From: Akkermansia muciniphila
GTDB taxonomy: Bacteria; Verrucomicrobiota; Kiritimatiellia; RFP12; UBA1067
Assembly (NCBI GenBank): GCA_945870145.1
Contig: CAMBQV010000003.1
Coordinates: 1-46,499 of the forward strand
Length of the DNA stretch: 46,499 nucleotides
Direction: 5' to 3'
The notes under the pieces are model-generated. The model was not told the DNA's origin, did no database searches, and was given only the letters and a program-made list of their open reading frames with translations. Each line of letters begins with the position of its first letter. Position 1 is the stretch's first letter. Shown one piece after another: positions 32,477-40,386 of this stretch. A program made the position numbers and the translations under genes.

Positions 32477-34489
32477 ATGGATGTAAACAGAGGAAATATT
32501 GCTTTTGATGTCATCGTTGTCGGCGGTGGCCATGCCGGCTGTGAAGCTGCCTTGGTAAGCGCTCGGATGGGGTGCAAAACCCTCCTGGTCACCAGCTCGA
32601 AGAAGGCCATCGCTAAGATGCCTTGTAACCCATCGATCGGCGGCCTGGCCAAGTCGCACTTGGTCTATGAGCTGGACGCCTTAGGAGGGGAGATGGGAAT
32701 CAATGCCGATCTTTGCGGGATCCAGGCGAAGATGTTGAATGTCAGCCGCGGACCTGCGGTCCAAGCTACCCGGACCCAGTGCGACAAGGAAGTTTACGCT
32801 ACCCGAATGCAAAAGGTGGTCCAGACGACCGCCAATTGCCTCATTCTGGAGGATGAGGTCATCGACCTTGTGATAGAGAATGATCACGTGTCAGGTGTGA
32901 TAACCGCTCAAAACGGTGTGATTTCAGGTGCGACCATCGTATTGACCACGGGAACGGCGTTGGCTGGAAAGATCTTTATTGGTCAGGAGATGGAGGCAGG
33001 AGGAGGAGATGGCCGTTCAGCAGCCACAAAGCTCGCGGAGTCGCTCCGCAAGCGTGGATTTCCCCTGTTTAGACTGAAGACCGGCACGCCACCTCGACTG
33101 ATTGCCAAGAGCATTGATTGGTCCAAGACGGCACCTCAGCCTGGGGATGAACCTCCGCCATTTTTCTCCATTCAAACCAAAATGTTCCACGTGGAACAAT
33201 CGGGTTGTTCTTCAAGCTTAGTTGCGCCTCATCATCAAGGTAGAGACATTCGGGACGCAAATACCTTTTTTAACCTCGAGGATAGGAAATGTTCCACGTG
33301 GAACATTTTGAGACCGTGGACTCCCGGCTCAGACCCGATTCCTTGTTGGTTGACCCATACCACGGAGCAGACGCATGAGATTATTCGTTCAAACCTGAGC
33401 GCCAGCGCGATGTATGGTGGTCTCATTGAAGGTACTGGTGTCCGCTATTGCCCATCGATTGAGGACAAGGTCGTTAAATTTGCAGATGCTACGCAACATC
33501 ACGTCTTTCTGGAGCCAGAGGGAAGGTCCACTGACTGGATCTATCCGAATGGCCTCTCAAATAGTTTGCCCCGTGCGGTACAAGAGGCGTTTGTCCGTAG
33601 CATTCCAGGTCTCGAGCTGGCTGAGTTTGCGCAATATGCCTATGCTATCGAATATGATGCCGTTGATGCTCGGGATTTACTTCACACCTTGGAGAGTAAG
33701 CGTGTGGCCGGACTCTACTTCGCCGGGCAGGTTAATGGCACAACCGGTTACGAAGAGGCTGCAACCCAGGGATTCATGGCAGGAGCCAATGCCGCGCTCC
33801 GTGTCCAAGGTCGCGAACCCTTTGTGTTGAGTCGTCAAGACGCCTATATCGGCGTGATGATCGACGACCTGGTCACAAAAGGCACCAACGAACCCTATCG
33901 CATGTTTACCTCGCGTGCGGAACGACGGTTAATACTGAGACAAGACAATGCGCGGTACCGGTTGCTTTCAGCAGCTGACATGTTGGGCGTCGCTCCAGCG
34001 GCTTGTAGGCAACAGACTAAGGCCTTTGAAATCGAGATTTCTGCTGAGCTGGAACGCTTGGCCTCGCATCGGGTCGAGGGACAGACACTCTTTTCCCTGC
34101 TTTCGCGTCCAGGTATGCGTTACGCAGATATCCCTAAACGGAATAACGGAATAATGGAATCATGGAATACAGGGGAAGGAGTGGTGACAACCGGTTCCGC
34201 CCAATCCCATCATTCCATTGATGTCATTGATCAGATAGAGCTCCGGGTTAAATATGCCGGATACATTGCCCAAGAGGAACGGGTCGCGTTAAAGGCCAAA
34301 GGCCAGGATTCAATTAAGATCCCAGGATGGCTGGACTATTGGAAGATTCCGGCGTTACGTTACGAGTGCCGCGAGAAGCTTTCCAAGATCAAGCCCGAGA
34401 ACCTTGGGCAGGCAGCTCGTATCCCTGGCGTCAACCCTCCGGATATCGCCGTCCTCGCACTCACCATCAAACGCGGCCACCATGTATAA
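32477..34489 (+). CDS. mnmG: tRNA U34 modification FAD enzyme MnmG with two insertions
   Basis: A 670-residue partner of MnmE. FAD-binding start [16 protein letters not shown] (10-25), [22 protein letters not shown] (50-71), RLKTGTPPR (199-207), [27 protein letters not shown] and the C-terminal helical domain ([15 protein letters not shown]) are all present. E. coli MnmG has 629 residues. Two extra segments account for the surplus: about 45 residues within 233-287, encoding two parS-type palindromes, and about 16 residues near 554-585, encoding an imperfect palindrome related to the repeat behind the gene. Both keep frame and fall between conserved blocks. The Shine-Dalgarno is weak (GAGAGAA). 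The enzyme is probably functional, since all core motifs remain. Confidence 0.95.
   Translation: MDVNRGNIAFDVIVVGGGHAGCEAALVSARMGCKTLLVTSSKKAIAKMPCNPSIGGLAKSHLVYELDALGGEMGINADLCGIQAKMLNVSRGPAVQATRTQCDKEVYATRMQKVVQTTANCLILEDEVIDLVIENDHVSGVITAQNGVISGATIVLTTGTALAGKIFIGQEMEAGGGDGRSAATKLAESLRKRGFPLFRLKTGTPPRLIAKSIDWSKTAPQPGDEPPPFFSIQTKMFHVEQSGCSSSLVAPHHQGRDIRDANTFFNLEDRKCSTWNILRPWTPGSDPIPCWLTHTTEQTHEIIRSNLSASAMYGGLIEGTGVRYCPSIEDKVVKFADATQHHVFLEPEGRSTDWIYPNGLSNSLPRAVQEAFVRSIPGLELAEFAQYAYAIEYDAVDARDLLHTLESKRVAGLYFAGQVNGTTGYEEAATQGFMAGANAALRVQGREPFVLSRQDAYIGVMIDDLVTKGTNEPYRMFTSRAERRLILRQDNARYRLLSAADMLGVAPAACRQQTKAFEIEISAELERLASHRVEGQTLFSLLSRPGMRYADIPKRNNGIMESWNTGEGVVTTGSAQSHHSIDVIDQIELRVKYAGYIAQEERVALKAKGQDSIKIPGWLDYWKIPALRYECREKLSKIKPENLGQAARIPGVNPPDIAVLALTIKRGHHV
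33183..33198. promoter_or_regulatory. parS-type centromere site 1, inside mnmG
   Basis: TGTTCCACGTGGAACA, a perfect 16-bp palindrome equal to the known chromosomal parS consensus (TGTTNCACGTGNAACA) bound by ParB. In mnmG it is read as codons spanning M-F-H-V-E-Q. It lies in a segment absent from ordinary MnmG. Confidence 0.85.
33290..33305. promoter_or_regulatory. parS-type centromere site 2, inside mnmG
   Basis: A second identical TGTTCCACGTGGAACA, 107 bp from the first and in a different reading frame (C-S-T-W-N). Two identical 16-mers translated differently in one gene indicate selection on DNA. Confidence 0.85.
34153..34219. repeat. imperfect palindromic element inside mnmG
   Basis: AATGGAATCATGG (34153-34165) and CCATCATTCCATT (34207-34219) pair with one mismatch around a 41-nt loop. 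The words resemble the GGAATxxTGGAATxxGGG repeat at 34531-34561 and its partner at 34645-34682. Confidence 0.5.
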
Positions 34490-34530
34490 AGATTTCGCGA
34501 ATATGTGGGCTACAGCTTGCCCATAACTTC

Positions 34531-34682
34531 AATGGAATGTTGGAATATGGGAATGATGGGGAAAGCCTGTGTGCTATACTGGTGTGCAGGCGTCTTCGCC
34601 TGCACAAGTACGGGCGAGGACGCCCGTACACCGGTTTTTAAGCACCCCATTCTTCCAGTATTCCACCATCCCATTATTCCCT
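34531..34682. repeat. nested inverted repeat with two internal palindromes
   Basis: Outer arms are GGAATGTTGGAATATGGG and its imperfect complement near 34650-34680 (CAGTATTCCACCATCCC). Inside, GGTGT...ACACC (34581-34632) encloses GTGCAGGCG-TCTT-CGCCTGCAC and GTACGGGCG-AGGA-CGCCCGTAC. The inner part has the same doublet design as 12161-12221 and 42251-42308. Confidence 0.6.
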
Positions 34683-34893
34683 TCCAAGTTACCAGTCAGT
34701 TTATTCCCGGGGCCCCGGGTGGCGCGATTGTCTTTATAACTTGCCCACTATATATCGCACAAAGCCACAAAGCCATAAAGGAATCCAAGAACTTAATTTT
34801 CATGAAAGAACTTCCAGAATATTAATGATTTTGATTAGCTAAGATTATGCGACACAAAATTTCGAAACCGCGATTGGCTTATTGTCTTTCAAC

Positions 34894-34923
34894 TTGACAA
34901 TTCAGGAGCAAATAGACTATCAT
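34894..34923 (+). promoter_or_regulatory. sigma70-type promoter of the CBM48 protein gene
   Basis: TTGACA, 18 bp, TATCAT; the ATG is about 23 bp downstream. The -35 is a perfect consensus. Confidence 0.6.
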
Positions 34924-34945
34924 CCCCCTGTTTTAAAGAGGAATT

Positions 34946-35323
34946 ATGATGAAAAAAACAGTGAAAGCAGCAACGAAAAAGGTCGTAGCCCCTAAGGTAC
35001 CTAAGGCACCTAAGGCCGTGGTCGAGCCGAAGGTCAAAGTAGCAGGTGCGCCAAAAGCGAAGACACAGCGCGTCATCTTTAGTGTGCGTGCCAAAGAGGG
35101 GAGCAAGGTTTTTGTCGCAGGTTCTTTTAATGATTGGGATCCTACCGCAAAGCAACTGCTGGACAAGAAGAATGAAGGTCTTTTCACCGCAACCATTAAT
35201 CTGGAACCCGGTGCTTATCAGTATAAGTTTGTGATTGATGGTATCTGGTGCGCCGATCCGGAATGCACCGACTGGGTCCATAATGATCATGGAACCCTGA
35301 ACAGTGTGAAAAACGTGGAATAA
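34946..35323 (+). CDS. small CBM48/AMPK-type glycogen-binding protein with lysine-rich tail
   Basis: A 125-residue protein in two parts. Residues 1-42 are a Lys/Ala/Pro/Val-rich, histone-H1-like tail (PKVPKAPKAVVEPKVKV). Residues about 43-122 are a single E-set domain of the CBM48/AMPK-beta type: VIFSVRAKEGSKVFVAGSFN, DWDP, the turn LEPGAYQYKFVIDGIW and the end HNDHGTLNSV. Such domains bind alpha-glucans, but here there is no attached enzyme, so it may be a glycogen-associated scaffold or a regulator. The basic tail could bind nucleic acid or an acidic surface. Two ATG codons (34946, 34949) follow AGAGGA. pdxA starts 4 bp after its stop. Confidence 0.85.
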   Translation: MMKKTVKAATKKVVAPKVPKAPKAVVEPKVKVAGAPKAKTQRVIFSVRAKEGSKVFVAGSFNDWDPTAKQLLDKKNEGLFTATINLEPGAYQYKFVIDGIWCADPECTDWVHNDHGTLNSVKNVE

Positions 35324-35327
35324 TAAC

Positions 35328-36341
35328 GTGCAACCCATTCGGCCTCGACTTGCGGTGACGCTTGGCGACCCTGCAGGAGTGGGGCCGGAATTGGTGTTGC
35401 GGTTGCTTGCGGATGAGCAGGTCGCCGCTCAAGGCCAACTGGTTGTCTACGGGAGCTCAATTCTCGCAGTGCGTGTCGCGGAAGCGGCGCGCATTTCTTT
35501 TTCCTCACAGCAGATACCGAATGGTCATGAATGGGTTGAAATACCCTTTTCCGAGGCCGCAACTATCCAGCCCGGACACGTTCAAGCGGCCTGCGGACGA
35601 CAAGCCTTGGCCTGCATTGAAGAGGCGACTCGGGATGTGATGGCGAAACAGGCGAACGCCCTGGTGACCGGGCCCATCAACAAGGAGTCCCTTCGCTTGG
35701 CGGGTGTCCATTTCCCAGGGCATACCGAACTGCTGGCGCATCTGACCCAGAGCTCGATTGAACCCTGCATGGCCTTTTTTGCAGGTGTGGATCGCCTCAA
35801 ATCAACCTTTCCGATGGTCAGTTTGGTCACCATCCATGAGCCGCTCGCCAAAGTTTCGTCCTTGCTGACTGTGGAACGTATTGCGTCGGTCATTGCCCGG
35901 ACTGATGAAGCTTGCCGGAAACGTGGTCTTCGGGAGCCCAGGATCGGCGTCCTTGCCTTTAATCCCCATGCCAGCGAAGGCGGACTCTTTGGCGATGAGG
36001 AGCGACTCGCGATCCAGCCTGCTATCCGTCTTGCACAGGAGAGGGGCATTCAAGCTTTCGGCCCTCTGATCCCTGATACAGCCTTTTTGGAGAAATATGA
36101 TGCGTTAGTGGCGATGTATCATGACCAGGGACTGATTCCCTTTAAAATGGCGGCCTTTGATTCGGGTGTCAATGTCACGCTCGGTCTCCCGATCATCCGA
36201 ACCTCCCCGGATCATGGTACAGCTTTTAAGATTGCCTGGCAGGGGGTTGCAAAGGTTGGAAGTTTTAAAAACGCGCTCCTGCTCGCGGCTCAACTGGCTA
36301 CGCCTAATCAGACGAGCGAAAAGCCCTGCTGTTCCAGATAA
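35328..36341 (+). CDS. pdxA: 4-hydroxythreonine-4-phosphate dehydrogenase
   Basis: A 337-residue NAD-dependent enzyme of pyridoxal-phosphate synthesis (DXP-dependent route). Conserved landmarks: LAVTLGDPAGVGPEL (8-22), VTGPINKESLRLAG, the metal-binding His in FPGHTELLA, FNPHASEGGLFGDEE, AMYHDQGLIPFK with the second His, and RTSPDHGTAF with the third. Length is typical. The start is GTG, 4 bp after the CBM48 gene. Its 3' end overlaps the convergent ispH gene by 34 bp. Some PdxA-like proteins act in other catabolic routes, but the pattern here is that of true PdxA. Confidence 0.95.
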   Translation: MQPIRPRLAVTLGDPAGVGPELVLRLLADEQVAAQGQLVVYGSSILAVRVAEAARISFSSQQIPNGHEWVEIPFSEAATIQPGHVQAACGRQALACIEEATRDVMAKQANALVTGPINKESLRLAGVHFPGHTELLAHLTQSSIEPCMAFFAGVDRLKSTFPMVSLVTIHEPLAKVSSLLTVERIASVIARTDEACRKRGLREPRIGVLAFNPHASEGGLFGDEERLAIQPAIRLAQERGIQAFGPLIPDTAFLEKYDALVAMYHDQGLIPFKMAAFDSGVNVTLGLPIIRTSPDHGTAFKIAWQGVAKVGSFKNALLLAAQLATPNQTSEKPCCSR

Positions 36342-37540
36342 CGGACGGCCTGTTCGAGAAAATCCTCAGGCGTCGAGGCTCCGCTGGTGACCCCCAGGGA
36401 GTGATAAGGACTCCAATCTGTATGCAGGAGCTCGGAAAGGTCGCTGACCAAAACAGCCTCTGAACCTGCTGCCTGAGCGGTCTCCACCAGCCGTTGACTG
36501 TTGGAACTGTTGGCCGAACCTAGGACAATAACACACGCGCAGTGGTGTGCTAAATCCTTCACCGCCCGCTGACGGTCACGAGTTGCATAACAGATGTCTG
36601 TATGGGGAGGGGAGACAAGCTGGGTGTATCGGCTCCGCAGGGCAGCCATGACTTCCGCAACCTGGGATTCGCCGAGTGTGGTCTGGGTCACTACGGCAAT
36701 GGGACGGTCTAGCGGAAGGTCGAGTCGCCCCACCTCTTCTGCGTTTTCAACGACATGGACACGCTCTGGAGCCTCCCCGACCACGCCGATGACCTCTTCG
36801 TGGTTCCGATGGCCGATGCAGACGATCGCGATTCCCGTGGAGGCAAAGCGCTTGACCTCGTCATGCACCTTGGCGACAAAGGGGCAGGTCGCATCAATGA
36901 CCGTCAGGTTGCGGGAGGCGGCCTCCTGACGGACTTTTGGCGAGACCCCATGAGCTGAAAAAAGGAGCTTGGCGCCCTCCGGGACATCCTCCACGCATTT
37001 GACAAAATGTAGTCCCATGGACGTGAGACGTGTGACAACATGCTGGTTATGAACAATCTCGTTGAGACAGAAGATCGTTTCGTTCCCGCTCTTTTGCTCG
37101 AGCGTCTTCTCCGCCATGTGAATCGCCCGCGCGACACCCGTACAAAAGCCATGGGGCTGAGCAATAAAAAGACTGTTGAAGCCCGAACCCTGATCCTCTC
37201 CTAGCTCATACCCATCAGAAGGCTCTTCGTCCTGGAAGAGCGTGGGATCATCCTGTTCGAGCGACCTCAGGATCTGCTCGGCAGGAATCGCCGTTTTCTT
37301 TTGCGTGTTGCACGTTTGACATGCCGGCACGATATTGCCTTTTGTACTGGTACCACCACGCGCGACCGGCACGATGTGATCCATGGTGATGTCTTCGGAC
37401 GCGACCTTCTTCTTGCAGTAATGACAGACCCCAGCCTGCCGCTGTTGTTGCCACCAGACGCTTTTTCGTAAGGCTTTCGCCTTCTCTCGCTCCCGTTTGC
37501 TGTGATCGGGATCGCTCGGACTGTCAATCCACTCGCTCAT
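36308..37540 (-). CDS. ispH: HNH-domain/IspH fusion: 4-hydroxy-3-methylbut-2-enyl diphosphate reductase
   Basis: A 410-residue protein. Residues about 25-85 form an HNH nuclease-type zinc module: Cys39-x2-Cys42, the catalytic DHIVP (Asp54-His55), the GGTSTKGNIVPAC segment and Cys74-x2-Cys77. After an acidic linker (about 92-122) comes a full IspH: Cys133 in GFCTGVARA, HNQHVV, the second cluster Cys in DATCPFV, GHRNHEEVIG, TQTTL, the third Cys in DICYATRDRQ, and GSANSSNSQRL. IspH makes IPP and DMAPP in the MEP pathway with a [4Fe-4S] cluster. No stop, frameshift or internal Shine-Dalgarno separates the halves. ATG 37540 overlaps the end of prmA by 17 bp; the track's longer start runs inside prmA. 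Confidence 0.93.
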   Translation of the reverse strand: MSEWIDSPSDPDHSKREREKAKALRKSVWWQQQRQAGVCHYCKKKVASEDITMDHIVPVARGGTSTKGNIVPACQTCNTQKKTAIPAEQILRSLEQDDPTLFQDEEPSDGYELGEDQGSGFNSLFIAQPHGFCTGVARAIHMAEKTLEQKSGNETIFCLNEIVHNQHVVTRLTSMGLHFVKCVEDVPEGAKLLFSAHGVSPKVRQEAASRNLTVIDATCPFVAKVHDEVKRFASTGIAIVCIGHRNHEEVIGVVGEAPERVHVVENAEEVGRLDLPLDRPIAVVTQTTLGESQVAEVMAALRSRYTQLVSPPHTDICYATRDRQRAVKDLAHHCACVIVLGSANSSNSQRLVETAQAAGSEAVLVSDLSELLHTDWSPYHSLGVTSGASTPEDFLEQAVRYLEQQGFSLV

Positions 37541-38390
37541 GCTTTTTAAAAAGTCCTGTCCGCCAGTTTTCAATACGAAGCGACTCCACCTCTTGCATTC
37601 CCAGCGCCTCATACGCCGCCTTAACGCCGTCATATTGTTCTACCAGAATACCCGACACAATCAGACGGGAGGAGAGGGACGCAATAATCTGCGGTGCAAA
37701 TTGGATGAGCACCGGCGCCAGAATGTTGGCGACCACGATGTCCGCAGGCGGATAGGGGTGGGAGAGGTCATCAATAGTAATGGGGATGGAGACGTTGTTG
37801 ATTTCAGCGTTTTCGTCAGAGACCTTTTTGCAGTCCGGATCATTATCAAAGCCGCGCACATCCTTGAAGCCCAATAATGCCGCGCCGATAGCCAGAATAC
37901 CTGAGCCGCAACCCATATCGAGCACCGAGCGGTTCACGTTTTCGGCGGCCAGCTGATCCAGGAATCGGAGACAGCCTTGAGTTGTCGCATGCTTGCCGGT
38001 ACCGAAGCTGAGACCGGGATCGAGCGTAATCACCACCTCGCCGGGTTTCGCCTCATATTTTTCCCAGGAGGGACGCACCACGATGCGATCAGAAATTTTT
38101 TCCACATGGAAGAAGCGCTTCCAGGCTTCGGCCCAGTCCGCGCGCGCGAGTGTGGAGAGCTCGGGCTTTAACGCCGGCAGGCCAGCCAGTTCGGCGGCTT
38201 GTTGGAGTGATTGGCAGACGCTCTCCACTTGCGAGGCATCTTCCAAAAAGACATCGAGGCGGCAGACCTTGGTCTCCACGTCAAACCACGCTGTCGGCGT
38301 AAAGACATCCGAGTCCAGCAGTTCAAATAGGGCGTCAACGTCTCCTTCCGCAATTGCGCAGGAGACAACAGTCAGAGTGTCAGGTATCAT
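37524..38390 (-). CDS. prmA: ribosomal protein L11 methyltransferase
   Basis: A 288-residue enzyme that methylates ribosomal protein L11. N-terminal recognition domain (about 1-105), then DPGLSFGTGKHATTQGCLRFL (about 125-145), the SAM motif LDMGCGSGILAIGA, an acidic loop GFDNDPDC and VVANILAPVLIQFAP (catalytic loop NILA). Length is normal. The track starts at TTG 38396; I use ATG 38390. The stop overlaps the start of the HNH-IspH gene, indicating one transcript. Confidence 0.94.
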   Translation of the reverse strand: MIPDTLTVVSCAIAEGDVDALFELLDSDVFTPTAWFDVETKVCRLDVFLEDASQVESVCQSLQQAAELAGLPALKPELSTLARADWAEAWKRFFHVEKISDRIVVRPSWEKYEAKPGEVVITLDPGLSFGTGKHATTQGCLRFLDQLAAENVNRSVLDMGCGSGILAIGAALLGFKDVRGFDNDPDCKKVSDENAEINNVSIPITIDDLSHPYPPADIVVANILAPVLIQFAPQIIASLSSRLIVSGILVEQYDGVKAAYEALGMQEVESLRIENWRTGLFKKHERVD

Positions 38391-38468
38391 TTGCAAAATA
38401 TCATAGCATCTGCGTGCCCGATCGGCTACAGAAAAGGGGATTCGTTTCTATCAAAGGTCTTATCGATC

Positions 38469-38563
38469 CCCCCGGCCTTGTGCCGGGGGTGAAGGAAGCT
38501 GGGTGGCGGTACGTCATCTCCTCCCTCAAACAACGTTTGCCTCCACCGACGCAAGGTCGGTGG
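38469..38563. repeat. pair of GC-rich hairpins in inverted arrangement
   Basis: CCCCCGGC-CTTGT-GCCGGGGG (38469-38489) and CCACCGAC-GCAAG-GTCGGTGG (38543-38563). The loops CTTGT and GCAAG are complementary in type (CTTGC), so the second is an inverted relative of the first with a changed stem. Confidence 0.55.
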
Positions 38564-38611
38564 GCGGCCGAGGTCAATGAATTGGAGTTGCGCCCCTGTT
38601 TTACTTGCGCC

Positions 38612-38641
38612 TTGAAGTTAAAAGACAAAAACAGGTATACT
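38612..38641 (+). promoter_or_regulatory. possible promoter of the Gfo/Idh/MocA gene
   Basis: TTGAAG, 18 bp, TATACT. It implies a leader of about 150 nt. Confidence 0.45.
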
Positions 38642-38796
38642 CTCATGCCTGATGTTAACCGTGTAAATCATGAACGACTCCGCGTTGGCGTTGGCGGGGT
38701 TAGAGGAAGATCAGCGTTCGGCGCAAGAGATTGTGATGGATATTTAAAACAGGTAGGCAATTTAGCAGTAACAGAGCAATAGAAAAAGGAGTTCAC

Positions 38797-40014
38797 ATGC
38801 AACGGAGGACATTTTTCATCAATTCAATGGCTTTGGCGGTAACGGAAACGCTCTTCGCACAAACCAACAAAGTGACGGCGGAGCTTCCGGCGAAACTTGA
38901 GGATAGGTCACGGAAGATCAAGGTCGGTTTTGTCGGCGGGGGTGGACGCGGACACTGGATTGCCGGTTTGTTCAAGGCGCACGGCGGATACGAAGCTGTC
39001 GCCGTGGCGGATTATTTCCAACCTGTGGCGGACAAGCTGGGGGACGTCTTTGGGGTGGCACGCGACAAGCGGTTTTCGGGATTGTCGGGTTATAAACGCG
39101 TCATTGAAAGCGGAATTGAAGCTCTGGTGATTGAAGATGTGCCCTACTTCTATCCTGAACAGGCCGCGGCGGCAGTGGCAGCGGGATTGCATGTGTACAT
39201 CGCCAAACCCGTGGCGGTGGATGTGCCCGGTACGCTGGCCATCGGCGAAGCGGGAAAAGCGGCGACACAGAAAGAGCGTGTCTTCTTGGTCGACTATCAG
39301 ATTCCCACCGATCCGTTTAACAGTGAGGTCGCTCAACGTATTCAGGCTGGAGGGCTGGGGCCGCTTGCGCAGGTGCAGACCTACGGAATTAGCAATGGGT
39401 TCTTTGATCCGCCGAAAACCGAGACGATCGAAAGTCGGTTGAGGGGTTTGATCTGGGTGAACGATGTGGCCTTGGGCTGCGACAATATCGGCAATTATGA
39501 TATTCATGCCATCGATGCGGCCATCTGGGTTCTTAAACAGCGGCCCATCTCTGCCGTGGGAACCTCCCGGAGCTGTCGCAAAGAGCCGCACGGAGATGGT
39601 CGCGACGTGATTTCACTGGTGTACGAATATGCCGATGGCGTGATCCATAACCATTATGGCACGGCGTTGAAAAACAACTCGGAGAGTATCTTGCGCGCCA
39701 CCTTTGCCGGACGCGATGCCAATGCGCAAATCATCTATGCGGGAAAAGCGTTTTTGCGCGGCGGGTCGCAACATTACGGCGGCGGCACCGTGGAGAACCT
39801 CTATAAGGCCGGCGCGGAACGCAATATCGCGTCGTTCTACAGGGATATCCTCAACGCGCGCTATGAAAACGAAACGGTCCCTCGGGCAGTGGACGGAACC
39901 CTCGCCTGCATCTTGGGCCGCGAGGCTGCCGCACGGGGTTGCAAACTCACGATGAAGGAGTTGCTCGCGGAAAACCGCAAACTGGATGTCGACCTCAAGG
40001 GACTTAAGGACTAA
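38797..40014 (+). CDS. Gfo/Idh/MocA-family oxidoreductase with possible Tat signal
   Basis: A 405-residue protein starting MQRRTFFINSMALAVTETLFA, a short Tat-like signal (RR followed by TFF) often seen in secreted members of this family. The nucleotide-binding fold follows: KVGFVGGGGRG (about 41-51, a GxGxxG variant), the second strand ending in VAVADYF, and YIAKPVAVDVPG where the family usually has EKP. The C-terminal sheet domain includes GCDNIGNYDIHAIDAAIWVL, with DxxxH catalytic spacing. The likely substrate is a sugar or cyclitol. AAAAAGGAG lies 6-8 bp before the ATG. Secreted versions may carry a tightly bound NAD(P). Confidence 0.9.
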   Translation: MQRRTFFINSMALAVTETLFAQTNKVTAELPAKLEDRSRKIKVGFVGGGGRGHWIAGLFKAHGGYEAVAVADYFQPVADKLGDVFGVARDKRFSGLSGYKRVIESGIEALVIEDVPYFYPEQAAAAVAAGLHVYIAKPVAVDVPGTLAIGEAGKAATQKERVFLVDYQIPTDPFNSEVAQRIQAGGLGPLAQVQTYGISNGFFDPPKTETIESRLRGLIWVNDVALGCDNIGNYDIHAIDAAIWVLKQRPISAVGTSRSCRKEPHGDGRDVISLVYEYADGVIHNHYGTALKNNSESILRATFAGRDANAQIIYAGKAFLRGGSQHYGGGTVENLYKAGAERNIASFYRDILNARYENETVPRAVDGTLACILGREAAARGCKLTMKELLAENRKLDVDLKGLKD

Positions 40015-40121
40015 TCGGCTCCGTGAGTTGAAGACATTTCGGATCTTGCCTAAAACTTCAGGTGTTAGGGGCTAGGGGTCAGGGTTCAGGAAATACTTTG
40101 TGGCGAACCTTGTCGCGCCTG

Positions 40122-40150
40122 TCCGCCGTAACCCGAAGGGCGAAGGTGGA
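40122..40150. repeat. dispersed TCCGCC...GGTGGA repeat
   Basis: A diverged member of the TTCGC-AAGGCTACG family (TCCGCCGTAACCCGAAGGG followed by CGAAGG). Confidence 0.4.
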
Positions 40151-40177
40151 AACTTTGTCGATTCAAAAACTCTTCGT

Positions 40178-40200
40178 CTTTGTGCCTCCGTGTTGAAAAG
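40178..40200 (-). repeat. dispersed CACGGAGGCAC repeat, reverse copy
   Basis: The complement reads CAACACGGAGGCACAAAG; relative of 2351-2374. Confidence 0.5.
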
Positions 40201-40307
40201 TTACTCTTCAGTTTATTCCCGGGGCACTGATAACTGACCACTGGTTACTGATGACTGTGCCGCCCCCGGCAGTTGGCTGGTAGAGGCATAAGCACCATTT
40301 AAAATTT

Positions 40308-40365
40308 TTGACCGGATACGTTCTCGCTTGTCTATTTGCATGAAATGTGATTACATATTCATGCA
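40308..40365 (+). promoter_or_regulatory. vapBC promoter and palindromic operator
   Basis: TTGACC (40308), 17 bp, TCTATT (40331-40336). Directly behind, TGCATGAA (40337-40344) and TTCATGCA (40358-40365) form a perfect 8-bp inverted repeat with a 13-nt spacer whose interior (ATGT/ACAT) also pairs. It lies 21 bp before the vapB ATG and suits repression by the VapBC complex. Confidence 0.6.
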
Positions 40366-40386
40366 CAAAGAAAAGGGAGGTCTAAA

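Larger units (their letters stand above)
34490..34945. other. non-coding gap of nested repeats behind mnmG
   Basis: No credible gene. It holds the nested inverted repeat 34531-34682, a CAGTTTATTCCCGGGGC word at about 34697 that recurs at about 40208, a GCACAAAGCCACAAAGCC word near 34756 related to the 32118-32203 hairpin, and the promoter at 34894-34923. Confidence 0.6.
38391..38796. other. non-coding gap with hairpin pair and a promoter
   Basis: Contains two strong hairpins (38469-38563), a likely promoter (38612-38641), and a 25-codon frame (38670-38747) starting ATGAACGACTCC that I do not recognise and do not call. The longer plus-strand ORF in the track runs through the hairpins and is not convincing. 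Confidence 0.5.
40015..40386. other. non-coding gap with word repeats before vapBC
   Basis: Holds GGGGCTAGGGGTC (40068-40080), related to the tandem repeat at 41100-41136 beyond vapC, a TTCGC-type repeat (40122-40150), a CTTTGTGCCTCCGTG word (40178-40200) and a CAGTTTATTCCCGGGGC word (about 40208). The vapB promoter and operator lie at its right end. Confidence 0.55.

Noticed and set aside
33160-33340. Frameshift or assembly error as the cause of the mnmG insert
   Set aside because: Frame is kept on both sides, conserved blocks resume at IPCWLTHT, and the insert contains two perfect meaningful palindromes.
34505-34825. 106-residue ORF behind mnmG
   Set aside because: Translates the nested inverted repeats.
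38354-38782. 142-residue ORF upstream of the Gfo/Idh/MocA gene
   Set aside because: Begins inside prmA on the opposite strand and crosses two hairpins.
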